Shown here: positions 41,937 through 51,446 of the stretch, in pieces | Layout of the letters: each line of letters begins with the position of its first letter | Position numbering within the stretch: position 1 is the first letter of the stretch | NCBI GenBank assembly: GCA_009785425.1 | Contig: WQWI01000009.1 | Coordinates: forward strand, 1-64,000 | Length of the DNA stretch: 64,000 nucleotides | Origin: Bacteroidales bacterium | GTDB lineage: Bacteria > Bacteroidota > Bacteroidia > Bacteroidales > P3 | Direction: 5' to 3' | Program-made: the position numbers and the translations under genes | Notes under the pieces: model-generated | What the model saw: the letters and a program-made list of their open reading frames with translations, nothing else | Databases searched by the model: none | Told to the model about the DNA's origin: nothing

Positions 41937-43397
41937 ATGAAAACGACAATAAAGATATTGCAAAGCGCACTTATAGCATTAATGCTTGTTTTGGTTAGTT
42001 GCCATGATTTTCTCGACCAAAAACCAAAGGGAAGAGATATCGCACGAACTATTGAACATTTTGACGGAATGGTAGCCTCTACACAAACCATCTCTTTTAC
42101 ATTCAATACAATAACGCCCGGAGGTTCAACAGTAACAAATGGCGTTCCACATTGGGTTTTTATGACCGATGAAATCATAACCGATGCCGATGCGTTTGCA
42201 CGTATGACTACAGCCGAACAAAATGCATTCAGATGGCAGGCAGATGTTTTTAATTTAGACGATCAACCCATGTTGTTTGGAGGTATGTATCAGCAGATTT
42301 ACATACACAATGCAGTGATCAACGGAGTGATGGATGCTATTGACGGTACGCCGGATCAAAAACGCAGGATTATGGCAGAAGCAAGAGTTTCTCGTGCGTT
42401 CAACTATATGATGTTAGTGCAATTTTTTGGAAGACCGTTCAATCCGGCTACAGCATCAACAGACCTTGCCGTTCCTCTCGTATTGGAAGCCTCAACAGGT
42501 TTAACAGATTTTAGACGTGCAACCGTACAGGAAATCTACGACTTCGTCATTAGAGAATTGGAAGAGTCCGTGCACGATTTGACACTGTACACAATCAGTA
42601 GGCAAAGGGTGTCTCGTTTTGCCGGTTTTAACATCCTCGGAAGAGCCCTTATGCTTGTACACGAATACGAAAGAGCAGCAGAGGCTTTCGCAGAAGCATA
42701 CTTGTTGAGAGATAGAACAACCATACCTTTGGAATTGTTCGATTATAGAGTTATGATGCCAACCTGGCAGTCAAATGAGATGATGTGGTCTATGGGTATG
42801 GGATTCCCTAATAATTTTGTAAGTACCGAAAACGGTTTGACCAGACAAGTTATGACTGGTCTTGGAGGTGCTTTGGGAGGAGGTGCAAGGGTATTTGTCA
42901 AGCCGGAATTTATGGAATTGTTTGTTGAGGGAGATTTGCGTAGAGAGCTTTTCACGCTTGGAACAGCGTACAGCAACTATCGGAGAAATTTCAGAACTAC
43001 ACACAACGAGGGCGTTGACTTGCCGAATTTTTATTTGAATTATGCTGAAACTTTGGCAAGAACCGGCGAAACAACCAAAGCCCGTGAGTTAGTAGAGCAT
43101 CTTCGCAGACATCGTTTTGCAGACAATTACGACTACTCTATCCCTTCAAATATTACTGCTCAAGGCGACTTGATAAGGTTTATTGTTGAAGAGCGCTTAC
43201 GCGAATACATGAAGACAGGGCATCGCTGGTTCGATATGAGACGCTTGTGGAACGATCCGCTTTTCCGTGATGATTTACGAGCACACTCTACACATACCGA
43301 TGGTGTAAATACATGGACGCTTACAGAAGACAGATTAGTATTCAGAATACCACCTTCGGTCATGGTTCATAATCCGGGCTGGACAAATAATCCATAA
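41937..43397 (+). CDS. SusD/RagB family substrate-binding outer-membrane lipoprotein
   Basis: Surface lipoprotein that forms the lid over the SusC barrel and binds substrate. Lipobox LVSC (Cys near residue 22) follows a short signal peptide. SusD landmarks are FLDQKPKGRD, the TPR-like ARVSRAFNYMMLVQFFGRPF and the C-terminal EERLREYMKTGHRWFDMRRLW. At 486 residues it is on the short side. It starts 28 nt after susC and is surely co-transcribed. Confidence 0.92.
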   Translation: MKTTIKILQSALIALMLVLVSCHDFLDQKPKGRDIARTIEHFDGMVASTQTISFTFNTITPGGSTVTNGVPHWVFMTDEIITDADAFARMTTAEQNAFRWQADVFNLDDQPMLFGGMYQQIYIHNAVINGVMDAIDGTPDQKRRIMAEARVSRAFNYMMLVQFFGRPFNPATASTDLAVPLVLEASTGLTDFRRATVQEIYDFVIRELEESVHDLTLYTISRQRVSRFAGFNILGRALMLVHEYERAAEAFAEAYLLRDRTTIPLELFDYRVMMPTWQSNEMMWSMGMGFPNNFVSTENGLTRQVMTGLGGALGGGARVFVKPEFMELFVEGDLRRELFTLGTAYSNYRRNFRTTHNEGVDLPNFYLNYAETLARTGETTKARELVEHLRRHRFADNYDYSIPSNITAQGDLIRFIVEERLREYMKTGHRWFDMRRLWNDPLFRDDLRAHSTHTDGVNTWTLTEDRLVFRIPPSVMVHNPGWTNNP

Positions 43398-43425
43398 CAA
43401 GATAAGGCGTCATTAACAAAATAAG

Positions 43426-43516
43426 GTGTCATTCCCGCGAAGGCGGGAATCCCCCAGAACAAGGGGATTGCGGGTCAAGCCCGCAATGACGACCACCTGC
43501 CACGCGGGAATGACGA
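43426..43516. repeat. CGTCATT-type palindromic repeats between susD and the thioredoxin gene
   Basis: One full unit (GTCATTCCCGCGAAGGCGGG to CCCGCAATGACG) is followed by a partial second end (GCGGGAATGACG). It resembles the uvrA unit at 9468. It probably separates susD from the next gene transcriptionally. Confidence 0.75.
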
Positions 43517-43539
43517 CAATAAATTAAAACAACACAACA

Positions 43540-44928
43540 ATGAAAACCATCTTATTATCGCTTACTTTTGCGTTACTCGCAAACGTAGCACACACTTCGC
43601 CGGCAAGGCTCATCGGCTCGGTTGACAACTACACGGGCGAAGGCTATGTAGTTGCCATGTTCACAACCTCCCAAGGTAGGATAATGGACACACTCAAAGT
43701 TCAACCCAACGGAACATTCGAATTCTCAAGATCGTTAGAGAATCCTACTGCGGTTTTGCTACATTTGGAATACTACAGAGAAACTCCCGTATTCGTTCAT
43801 GCTCACATGGCAAACGGAAAAACAAATCGAGTCCGAGTTACGACTTCAACAAGCGAAGCCGGACGAACCGTTTTTAACGTCGAATACAGCGGTGACAATG
43901 TTGCCGAATCGGAGTTTTTGCAAGCCAGATTTGATTTAATAACGATGCCAAGCCCCAAATTTGGATTACAAAAAGCAGGCTCTTTTGCGACATTTAGAGA
44001 GTTTCGGGCTTATGTCCAGGAAGAATTAAGCCCTCTTCGCAGATGGCTCGAAGCAAGCGATACCGAATTTAGAACAGCCAACACAGCCGTGCTGAATCAA
44101 GACGAAAGTATATTGTTTTTCCGTTTCGCTTGGGCACAACGCCAAAAAGGCGAACGAATAGATGCTGATGCCGATTTTGTAAATTTCGTGAGATCAGTAG
44201 ACTTGAACGATGAAAACAACGTTCAACTCGCAGGACAGGTTTTTCAGTGGCACCTCGGAATCGAAGAAAATCCTGACAACGAAAGTACTACTATACGACG
44301 GCTGAGATTGATTGAACGGAAAGTTACCAATCAAGCTATGGCCAATCGTCTGGCGAGAGATATCATGAGAAACGAAATGTCGATGGGCGGAGGTCCGGAC
44401 TTATCAAGAGTTTACGAGTTGTACAGACAAGTTGCATCGGATGCAGACGAGCAAGAAGACATCACAAACTTGTACAACCAATTAGTAAGATTGGTAAAAG
44501 GAGCTCCTGCTATGGACTTTGAAATGCAGGATGTAAACGGAAATACTGTACGTTTCTTTGATGTAATCGGGCAAGGTAAAGTTGTGTATGTTGATTTCTG
44601 GGCGACTTGGTGTGGCCCTTGTAGGCTTGAAAAACCACATTTCAAAAGACTCGCAGAGAAACATAAAGATAATCCAAACATTGAATTTATAAGCATCTCG
44701 TTAGACAATAACCTCAGGCGTTGGCATGCCTTTTTGGAAGCCGAGCCGACGACATTGCGACAGTTTGTTATTCCGGATAACTTCAACTCGGAATTTGCAA
44801 GAAAATACAATGTTAGGGGCATCCCTCGCTTTATGGCATTTGACAAAAACGGAAAGATTATTTCAATCAATGCACCACGTCCATCCTCTCCGGAAATTGA
44901 AGGGTTTCTTGCACCTTATTTGGAGTAG
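43540..44928 (+). CDS. Secreted thioredoxin-like (TlpA-type) disulfide oxidoreductase
   Basis: A 462-aa exported protein with a signal peptide (cut near AHTS), an N-terminal beta domain of the kind found before TlpA domains in Bacteroidota (residues about 22-110), a helical middle, and a C-terminal thioredoxin fold. The active site is FWATWCGPCRLEKPHF near residue 355, and the cis-Pro is in RGIPRFMAF. Reduced WCGPC would act on periplasmic disulfides, often under extracytoplasmic stress or for cytochrome-like proteins. It follows the SusCD genes, an association seen often, but a repeat block lies between. Confidence 0.88.
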   Translation: MKTILLSLTFALLANVAHTSPARLIGSVDNYTGEGYVVAMFTTSQGRIMDTLKVQPNGTFEFSRSLENPTAVLLHLEYYRETPVFVHAHMANGKTNRVRVTTSTSEAGRTVFNVEYSGDNVAESEFLQARFDLITMPSPKFGLQKAGSFATFREFRAYVQEELSPLRRWLEASDTEFRTANTAVLNQDESILFFRFAWAQRQKGERIDADADFVNFVRSVDLNDENNVQLAGQVFQWHLGIEENPDNESTTIRRLRLIERKVTNQAMANRLARDIMRNEMSMGGGPDLSRVYELYRQVASDADEQEDITNLYNQLVRLVKGAPAMDFEMQDVNGNTVRFFDVIGQGKVVYVDFWATWCGPCRLEKPHFKRLAEKHKDNPNIEFISISLDNNLRRWHAFLEAEPTTLRQFVIPDNFNSEFARKYNVRGIPRFMAFDKNGKIISINAPRPSSPEIEGFLAPYLE

Positions 44929-44944
44929 TTTCGTTTTTTTTTCG

Positions 44945-44952
44945 TATCTTTG
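44945..44952 (+). promoter_or_regulatory. -7 element of the phosphohexomutase gene
   Basis: TATCTTTG, 27 nt before the ATG at 44980. Confidence 0.7.
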
Positions 44953-44979
44953 TTGTCTAAAAAAATAATTCAACAAAAA

Positions 44980-46341
44980 ATGGGAGCATCAGGACCGGGA
45001 TCAGCATTCAAAGCCTACGACATTCGAGGCGTTTACAACAGAGACTTTAATAAGGACACTGTTTACAAAATCGGTTATTTTCTACCGGAATTACTAAACG
45101 CCACCAAAGTTTTGGTGGGACGCGATGTTCGCGAATCATCACCGAAAATTTTTACTGCACTTTGTCAAGGCATCAACGATGCCGGTGCCGACGTTTACGA
45201 TGTGGGATTATCCACTACGCCGATGGTGTATTGGGCAACTGCGAAATTCGACTTCGATGCCTCGGTGATGATTACCGCGTCGCACAATCCGAAAGAGTAC
45301 AACGGATTAAAAGTTTCTAAAAAAGACGCTCTTCCGGTTGGTTTCGATACAGGTTTAGGGCAGTTGGAGCGTTGGACAAAAGAACGTGTTGTCGTTCCGA
45401 AAACCGAAAAAGGAAAAGTAATTTCATACCCTGTTTCAGACCAATATTTGGAATTTCAGAAAACTTGGTTACAGCCTTTTGATAATTTGAATGTGGCGAT
45501 GGACTGTTCGAACGGCATGTGTAACCTGTTTGTGAAACAACTTTACGGCAACAAAATCCATTACATTTTTGATGAATTGGATGGCACATTTCCTAATCAC
45601 GAACCTAATCCGCTCGAGCCCGAAAACATTGTGGATTTACAAAACTTAGTTCATAAAACCAAAGCCGATATCGGTGTGATTTTCGATGGAGATGCCGACA
45701 GAGTTATGTTCGTTGATGAAAACGGAAAATTTATTTCGCCTGATTTAATGATTGGCATTTTGGGACATTATTTTTTAGAAGAAAAAGGTCAAAAAGGCAA
45801 GGTTTTGATAGATATTCGCAGCTCAAAAGCTATTGCCGAATATCTTAATCCGATGGGTGGTGAAATTGAAATGTGGCGTGTGGGACGTGCTTTTGCGGCA
45901 ATTAAATTGCGTGAAATCGACGGCATTTTTGGTGGTGAATTGGCAGGACATTATTACTTCCGTGATTTTTATTATTCCGATTCGGCGTTGATGGCCTGCT
46001 CGTTGTTACTGCATATTTTCAGTAAGTTCAAAGCACAAGGCATTTCGGTTTCGCAAGCAATTTCGAAATTGGCAACTTACTCTAATTCGGGAGAAATCAA
46101 TTTCACCTTGAACCAAAAAACCGAAGCGATGAACGCCGTAAGAGACCATTTTCAAAACACGGAAAACTGTGTAAAATACTATGACTTCGACGGCTATCGT
46201 TTAGAGTTTGAGGATTGGTGGTTTAATATTCGCCCGTCGAATACAGAGCCGTATCTGCGATTTATCGCAGAAGCGAAATCGCCGAAAAGACTCGCTGAAG
46301 TCGTAGAAAAAACACGAGAAATTATTGGTACATTTCAATAA
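44980..46341 (+). CDS. Phosphomannomutase/phosphoglucomutase
   Basis: Alpha-D-phosphohexomutase that interconverts sugar 1- and 6-phosphates for nucleotide-sugar synthesis. ATG at 44980 (MGASGPGSAFKAYDIRG) is chosen for its standard N-terminus. Motifs: catalytic phosphoserine loop ITASHNPKEYNG, metal loop FDGDADR, sugar-specificity segment GGELAGHYYFRDFYY, and the phosphate-binding RPSNTEPYLR. The 453-residue length is normal. Whether mannose or glucose is preferred cannot be told from sequence. Confidence 0.93.
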   Translation: MGASGPGSAFKAYDIRGVYNRDFNKDTVYKIGYFLPELLNATKVLVGRDVRESSPKIFTALCQGINDAGADVYDVGLSTTPMVYWATAKFDFDASVMITASHNPKEYNGLKVSKKDALPVGFDTGLGQLERWTKERVVVPKTEKGKVISYPVSDQYLEFQKTWLQPFDNLNVAMDCSNGMCNLFVKQLYGNKIHYIFDELDGTFPNHEPNPLEPENIVDLQNLVHKTKADIGVIFDGDADRVMFVDENGKFISPDLMIGILGHYFLEEKGQKGKVLIDIRSSKAIAEYLNPMGGEIEMWRVGRAFAAIKLREIDGIFGGELAGHYYFRDFYYSDSALMACSLLLHIFSKFKAQGISVSQAISKLATYSNSGEINFTLNQKTEAMNAVRDHFQNTENCVKYYDFDGYRLEFEDWWFNIRPSNTEPYLRFIAEAKSPKRLAEVVEKTREIIGTFQ

Positions 46342-46348
46342 TTTTCCG

Positions 46349-46356
46349 TATCTTTG
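46349..46356 (+). promoter_or_regulatory. -7 element of fabI
   Basis: TATCTTTG, 32 nt before the ATG at 46389. Rubrerythrin probably shares this promoter. Confidence 0.7.
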
Positions 46357-46388
46357 CAAAAACAAATATAACAACAAAACACCAAACT

Positions 46389-47201
46389 ATGGGAAATTTA
46401 TTAGAAGGGAAAAAAGGAATCATTTTCGGAGCATTAAATGATATGTCGATTGCGTGGAAAGTGGCGGAACGTGCTGTTGAAGAAGGTGCACAAGTTACAC
46501 TAACCAACACCGCATTGGCACTCCGAATGGGAGAAACACAAAAACTTGCTGAAAAGTTGAATACCGTTGTAATTCCTGCCGATGCAACGAATATAGATGA
46601 CTTAACAAAAGTATTTGAAGAGTCGCAAAAGGTCTTGGGTGGAAAAATCGACTTCGTTTTGCACTCCATCGGCATGTCACCAAACGTGCGAAAAGGCAAG
46701 CCTTACGACGGTTTGGATTACAACATGCTTCAAACCACATTGGACATTTCTGCGATTTCATTTCACAAAATGATGCAAACAGCAAGCAAAATAGATGCTA
46801 TTGCAGAAGGTGGTTCAGTCCTCGCTTTATCTTACATAGCCGCACAACGCACGTTTTTTGGCTACGACGATATGGCAGAAGCAAAAGCCTTGCTGGAATC
46901 TTTTGCACGCAGTTTTGGCTACGTTTACGGTCGCTCGAAAGGCGTTCGTGTAAATACCATCTCGCAATCACCAACTGTGACCACAGCAGGAAGTGGCGTG
47001 AAAGGCTTTAACGACCTAGTGGATTATGCAGAAAGAATGTCGCCGCTCGGCAATGCAAGTGCTGAAGAATGTGCAAACTACTGCATCGTGATGTTTTCGG
47101 ACTTGACACGAAAAGTAACTATGCAAAACCTGTTTCACGATGGCGGATTCTCAAGTATGGGAATGAGTTCGCTCGCCATGGAACAATACAACAAAAACTA
47201 A
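46389..47201 (+). CDS. fabI: Enoyl-ACP reductase (NADH)
   Basis: Last reductive step of fatty-acid elongation. The 270-aa short-chain dehydrogenase has the FabI-type nucleotide-binding start GKKGIIFGALNDMSIAWKVA, HSIGMSP in the middle, and the active-site pair Tyr and Lys in FFGYDDMAEAKALLE. The C-terminal MFSDLTRKVTMQNLFHDGGFSSMG is typical. It is the target class of triclosan-like inhibitors. Rubrerythrin follows after 30 nt. Confidence 0.95.
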   Translation: MGNLLEGKKGIIFGALNDMSIAWKVAERAVEEGAQVTLTNTALALRMGETQKLAEKLNTVVIPADATNIDDLTKVFEESQKVLGGKIDFVLHSIGMSPNVRKGKPYDGLDYNMLQTTLDISAISFHKMMQTASKIDAIAEGGSVLALSYIAAQRTFFGYDDMAEAKALLESFARSFGYVYGRSKGVRVNTISQSPTVTTAGSGVKGFNDLVDYAERMSPLGNASAEECANYCIVMFSDLTRKVTMQNLFHDGGFSSMGMSSLAMEQYNKN

Positions 47202-47231
47202 CAATTATTAACCTCAAAAACAAAAAAAAAC

Positions 47232-47804
47232 ATGACACTAAAAGGAACAAAAACCGAAAAAAATCTTCTCAAATCATTTGCAGGAGAGTCACAAGCACGT
47301 ACCCGTTATACATTTTTTGCAAGTCAAGCGAAAAAAGAAGGCTACGAGCAAATAGCAGCGATATTTTTAGAAACTGCTGAACAAGAAAAAGCACACGCCA
47401 AAACATTCTTCAAACTTTTGGAAGGTGGCGAAGTTGAAATCACAGCCACGTTTCCGGCAGGTGTAATCGGAACAACCGAAGAAAACTTGAAAGCCGCAGC
47501 ACACGGCGAGTTCGAAGAGTGGAATGACCTTTATCCGGCTTTCGCAAAAATTGCCGATGAAGAAGGTTTTCCGCACATTGCTGCAAAATTCCGTGCCATC
47601 GCAACAGTAGAGGCTGCTCACGAAGCACGCTACAAAGCGTTGTTGGACAGCGTTCAAACGAACACTGTTTTCAAAAAACCTGAGGAAGTGATGTGGCAAT
47701 GCCGTGAGTGTGGTTATCTGCATTTTGGCAACACTGCTCTAAGCCTTTGTCCGTCGTGCGATCATCCGCAGGCACACTATCAAATTGAGGCAAAAAATTT
47801 CTAA
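47232..47804 (+). CDS. rbr: Rubrerythrin
   Basis: A 190-aa non-haem iron peroxidase that removes hydrogen peroxide in anaerobes. The N-terminal four-helix di-iron domain shows [31 protein letters not shown] and [16 protein letters not shown] with their metal-ligand Glu and His residues. The C-terminal rubredoxin-like domain has [10 protein letters not shown] and [11 protein letters not shown]. Its presence supports an anaerobic lifestyle and may protect oxygen-labile enzymes such as the PFOR at 54.5 kb. Confidence 0.95.
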   Translation: MTLKGTKTEKNLLKSFAGESQARTRYTFFASQAKKEGYEQIAAIFLETAEQEKAHAKTFFKLLEGGEVEITATFPAGVIGTTEENLKAAAHGEFEEWNDLYPAFAKIADEEGFPHIAAKFRAIATVEAAHEARYKALLDSVQTNTVFKKPEEVMWQCRECGYLHFGNTALSLCPSCDHPQAHYQIEAKNF

Positions 47805-47808
47805 TAAA

Positions 47809-47835
47809 TGTAGGGGCGGGTTTTAATCCGCCCTT
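47809..47835. repeat. TGTAG-type palindrome between converging genes
   Basis: TGTAGGGGCGGG followed by TTTTAAT and CCGCCCTTA forms an imperfect hairpin between rbr and the barrel gene. It belongs to the same family as 18780 and may terminate both. Confidence 0.65.
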
Positions 47836-47841
47836 ATATTT

Positions 47842-50577
47842 TCACCCCGTCTGCCGTTTGTTATAAACGAACGACACCATAAAAAGTCGTCGCAACGTAT
47901 TTCTGTGAGTAACATCAGATATTGCATTATCACGAGTCCAACGGAACGTGTCTTGTCGATCATTCAGAATATCCGAAATTCGTAAAAGAAGTTGGGCGTT
48001 GTTGTTTCTCCCGATATTGTAGCTTAATTGTGCGTTCCAGATCGTAGATGTAGGGTTAAATCCTGCGGACATTCCGGTTTGTGTTTGGTAATTGATATCG
48101 CTCGAAAAAACTAATCTATTTTTGATGATATGCAGCGTAAAATCTGCACCTGTAGAGAGCCGATCAGATATCTCATTGCGTTCGGGCTGCAAAGAAAATG
48201 TTGTGTTTGATCTGCCGATATGACCGTTCAAACCGATATGAAATCGCTCTTCTCTGTACATCAATCGCAAACCTTGAGATATCCCTAAAGAGTTCATTAC
48301 ATTGGTGCGATCATCAATCACATGTTTAGAACTGCTTACATCAGCACTTGTTGAAATACTAACGAACAGTCTTCTTTCAAAAAGCGGTATGCTGTAAGAA
48401 AATTGTCCCCAGCCTCGATATTCGAAATCCATATTTTCGAAAGTATTTATACGTCCACCCGGACGAAATATCGCTGAATCAAGAGGGATATCCGGAAATA
48501 AATCCGGATTCTGAATAGTAACATTAGCAATTCTGTTTTGAGTTATATCAAAATGCAGTGAGGTGTTCATATTTGAGTGCCTTTCCGGAGAAAAATAACT
48601 GAAGTTAGCATGAATAGTATGCATGAATTCAGGCTTCAATTCCGGATTTCCAAGAACAAGAACCGAAGGATTGGAATTGCTTGGAATAGGTCGTAGTTGA
48701 AACACCTGCGGCTGTCTGGTCACGCCGTTATACCTGAAATTCAAACTAGATCGATTGTTGAAAGTATAACGAAAACTCGCTTGCGGACCAAAATTGAAAG
48801 CGTTTTGCGACACATTGGGTTGACCCTCTATAAAGCTCAACGTTTTTGATGGAACCAGATTAAAACCAAGCGAATACGTGTGTCTTTCTGCTGTTCTTTG
48901 AATCTGTGCGGATATGGTTTGCTGAAAAAAACTACTTCCAAAATTGTTGGAAAATGCTGTATCTAACAAATCAAATTCGTTTGTATTTGAATTGAATCTA
49001 TATTGCTCTCTTTCACTTCTACTTTCACTACTTGACAAGCGATAGGTGAACGAAAATATGAAATTCTCTGTCAATGGTTCAGTATAAGTCACACCTGCGG
49101 AGAAATTATGACGATTGCTAAGGCTGATTATCTGTAAATTTGTCGTATCGGAAGGTAAGACTGCAAAATGTCTTATCGTATGCATATACCATCTGTCATC
49201 GCCGTTATACAGCATCCCATCAAAATTAACTCTAAGCGTGCGTCGCGGTTTTGCAAAGCGATGTCCGTACGACAAGCGTAAGCGTGCTGTGGTGCCGAAA
49301 TACTCAAATGGATTTTGCGTTGTTCCCTGATTGATCATCGCAAGCGTGTCATCTTTTAAATCGAAATCTGTGTTTCTACTTCCGGAACGACTGTTAAATG
49401 AGAAGCTTGGTCGAATGATAAACTCGTTTCTTTCATTGGGTGTGTATCTGATTTCCGTATTGAAACTATGTTGTTCTCTTAACGAGTGGGTACTTCTTTC
49501 TATTCTGCTAAACTGACTGCCAGTGGGTAAAAAACTTTCAGTCAGATTGTGCTCTTCGTGTCTTTCATCATCATTTGAGTAGCGATAACTTCCGCTAAAA
49601 GACCATGTGTCGTCAATTCTTTTAACAAAATTAGCCATCGGTGAAATCAATCTTGACATGCCTGTCCACCCTCCACCAATTCTAAAGTTATCACCACTAC
49701 CATCTTCTAATTGTATCCAGTCAGCATCACCGCTTTCTCTACCTGCGTTGTTAAAATTACCCAAAATCATTAGTCTGTTCCTGCCTCTGAAACTGTTGAT
49801 ATTTGCACTGTTTGCGTATCTAAAATTATTTGAGTTATCTACACCTGCACCAAGACTCACACGTCCAAACCAACCCATTCTTATTTCGGGTCGGAGTATG
49901 ACATTGATGACCATTTGTTCCTCTCCATCCTCAATTCCTGTAAATCGAGCTTCATCGCTCTGCTTTAAAAATGTTTGTACTCTATACACAAAATCCGCAG
50001 GAATGTTTCTTGCTGCAACTTGCGGATCAGTGCTAAAAAACTCCTCGCCATCTACTAAAATTTGCCTAACTGCTCTGCCGTTAAACGTGATCCTCCCCTC
50101 TCTATCAACTTCCACACCAGGCAAGCGTTTCAGCAATTCTGCCAACATTGAGCCTTCTATCGGACGAAAGGCATCGGCAGCAAATTCTACCGTATCGCCT
50201 CTGACCACAACGGGAACCAACATTTCGGAGATTTGGAATTCGTCCAGCATCACGCCTTTTTCCAATTGTATATCGCCTATTTCGAACAATTCATTATCAT
50301 TCGTGATTTCAATATCTTTGTAAAAAGCCATGTAACCAACAAACGATACTCTCAAAATAAACTTTCCTTTAAAAATTTGATCCAAGATAAAATGTCCATC
50401 GTCAGACGTCGTTGTGCCATTGACCAAGACCGTGTCCTTTGCGGAAAAAACAGCGACCGTAGCAAATTCAACGGGTGATTTATCTTCAGCATCAATCACG
50501 CGCCCAACGATACTGATTTGTGCAGTGGCGATTTGGAAAAAGTAGAAAAATAATGCTGTTATGATAGCTCTTATCAT
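47842..50577 (-). CDS. Outer-membrane beta-barrel protein with carboxypeptidase-like N-terminal domain
   Basis: A 911-aa outer-membrane protein with a signal peptide ending ATAQ. A carboxypeptidase regulatory-like beta domain follows (about residues 22-110, GRVIDAEDKSPVEFATVAV), then a plug-like region (LAELLKRLPGVEVDREGRITFNG, VRQILVDGEEFF) and a large barrel. It resembles the Bacteroidota OMP_b-brl_3 family, related to TonB receptors but without a SusD partner. Transport or adhesion are both possible. It is transcribed from its own promoter 24 nt upstream and converges on rubrerythrin. Confidence 0.85.
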   Translation of the reverse strand: MIRAIITALFFYFFQIATAQISIVGRVIDAEDKSPVEFATVAVFSAKDTVLVNGTTTSDDGHFILDQIFKGKFILRVSFVGYMAFYKDIEITNDNELFEIGDIQLEKGVMLDEFQISEMLVPVVVRGDTVEFAADAFRPIEGSMLAELLKRLPGVEVDREGRITFNGRAVRQILVDGEEFFSTDPQVAARNIPADFVYRVQTFLKQSDEARFTGIEDGEEQMVINVILRPEIRMGWFGRVSLGAGVDNSNNFRYANSANINSFRGRNRLMILGNFNNAGRESGDADWIQLEDGSGDNFRIGGGWTGMSRLISPMANFVKRIDDTWSFSGSYRYSNDDERHEEHNLTESFLPTGSQFSRIERSTHSLREQHSFNTEIRYTPNERNEFIIRPSFSFNSRSGSRNTDFDLKDDTLAMINQGTTQNPFEYFGTTARLRLSYGHRFAKPRRTLRVNFDGMLYNGDDRWYMHTIRHFAVLPSDTTNLQIISLSNRHNFSAGVTYTEPLTENFIFSFTYRLSSSESRSEREQYRFNSNTNEFDLLDTAFSNNFGSSFFQQTISAQIQRTAERHTYSLGFNLVPSKTLSFIEGQPNVSQNAFNFGPQASFRYTFNNRSSLNFRYNGVTRQPQVFQLRPIPSNSNPSVLVLGNPELKPEFMHTIHANFSYFSPERHSNMNTSLHFDITQNRIANVTIQNPDLFPDIPLDSAIFRPGGRINTFENMDFEYRGWGQFSYSIPLFERRLFVSISTSADVSSSKHVIDDRTNVMNSLGISQGLRLMYREERFHIGLNGHIGRSNTTFSLQPERNEISDRLSTGADFTLHIIKNRLVFSSDINYQTQTGMSAGFNPTSTIWNAQLSYNIGRNNNAQLLLRISDILNDRQDTFRWTRDNAISDVTHRNTLRRLFMVSFVYNKRQTG

Positions 50578-50600
50578 GGATGAGTCTGAAATAGATTTTA

Positions 50601-50608
50601 CAAAGGTA
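50601..50608 (-). promoter_or_regulatory. -7 element of the barrel-protein gene
   Basis: TACCTTTG on the minus strand, 23 nt from the ATG at 50577. Confidence 0.65.
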
Positions 50609-50697
50609 CGAATTATTTTGCAAACAAATTACCAAAATTATCTTCTTCTAAAAACCGACATCTTACAGAAACATCAGTCATTTCAGTTTTTTTTTCG

Positions 50698-50705
50698 TAT
50701 CTTTG
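50698..50705 (+). promoter_or_regulatory. -7 element of the MNT-HEPN operon
   Basis: TATCTTTG, 14 nt before the ATG at 50720. Confidence 0.7.
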
Positions 50706-50719
50706 CAAAAAGTTTCGTT

Positions 50720-51031
50720 ATGAACACGCAAATCTTTGAACAAATCCGCCAACTCAAACGGCAAATCATGCCGAACGAAAGGTTAATTCTTTTCGGTTCG
50801 CAAGCCCGTGGTGATGCTCGTCCCGATTCGGATTGGGATTTGTTAGCGTTGATAGATAAAGACAAACGAAATTTTAGTGACGATTACGATAAATATGGCT
50901 ATCCGTTCTCCAAAATTGGCGATAAGTACGGAACGTATGTAAGTGTCAAGGTTTATCCAAAAAAAGAATGGGAGTCGCGTCCGTCGCTTCTAAAATATAA
51001 TGTAGAACAAGAGGGAATAGAAATTGTATGA
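50720..51031 (+). CDS. MNT-type nucleotidyltransferase (antitoxin of HEPN/MNT pair 1)
   Basis: A 103-aa minimal nucleotidyltransferase with FGSQARGDARPDSDWDLLAL, which gives the GS motif and the Asp pair that bind metal and nucleotide. ATG at 50720 is chosen because the upstream in-frame stretch contains the promoter. The stop overlaps the HEPN start as ATGA (51028-51031). In characterised HEPN/MNT systems the MNT protein can AMPylate the HEPN toxin and silence it; the intact motif allows this here. Confidence 0.85.
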   Translation: MNTQIFEQIRQLKRQIMPNERLILFGSQARGDARPDSDWDLLALIDKDKRNFSDDYDKYGYPFSKIGDKYGTYVSVKVYPKKEWESRPSLLKYNVEQEGIEIV

Positions 51032-51429
51032 AATTAACCGATAAAGATAGAAATGCACTTGTCAAGGTTCGGCTTCAAAATGCAAAAGAAGCATTAGAGG
51101 AGGTAAGAGGAAATGTCGGTTTGGGTTATTGGCGTGTTGTTGCGAATCGTTTGTATTACGCATGTTTTTACGCAACAAGTGCTTTGCTGATTAAGCATGG
51201 AATAACTGCACATACGCATGCAGGGGTTATCAATCAAATGGGCTTGCGTTTTATTTCGACAGGAATTATCAGCCAAGAACAAGGAAAATTACACAAACAT
51301 CTATTCGAACTTCGTCAAACCGGCGATTATGATGATTGGATTCATATTCAGAAAGAGGATGTGTTGCCCCTTATTGAACCTGTAGAACAGTTTATCGCAA
51401 CAATCGAGAATTTGATTTCATCTTTGTAA
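51028..51429 (+). CDS. HEPN domain protein (toxin of HEPN/MNT pair 1)
   Basis: A 133-aa helical HEPN protein of the UPF0332 type, with ALVKVRLQNAKEALEEV, YWRVVANRLYYACFYATSALL and LFELRQTGDYDDW. HEPN proteins in such pairs are RNases or form complexes with the MNT partner. I could not place the RNase Rx4-6H motif with confidence. It is coupled to the MNT gene and followed 17 nt later by a TonB receptor gene, which may be read from the same promoter. Confidence 0.82.
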   Translation: MKLTDKDRNALVKVRLQNAKEALEEVRGNVGLGYWRVVANRLYYACFYATSALLIKHGITAHTHAGVINQMGLRFISTGIISQEQGKLHKHLFELRQTGDYDDWIHIQKEDVLPLIEPVEQFIATIENLISSL

Positions 51430-51446
51430 TAAAAACTGAAAAGCAA

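Noticed and set aside
49607-50323. 238-codon open frame antisense to the barrel gene, and similar long antisense frames (for example 21302-21964 in rpsA)
   Set aside because: They lie wholly inside well-supported genes, show no family motifs and lack promoters.
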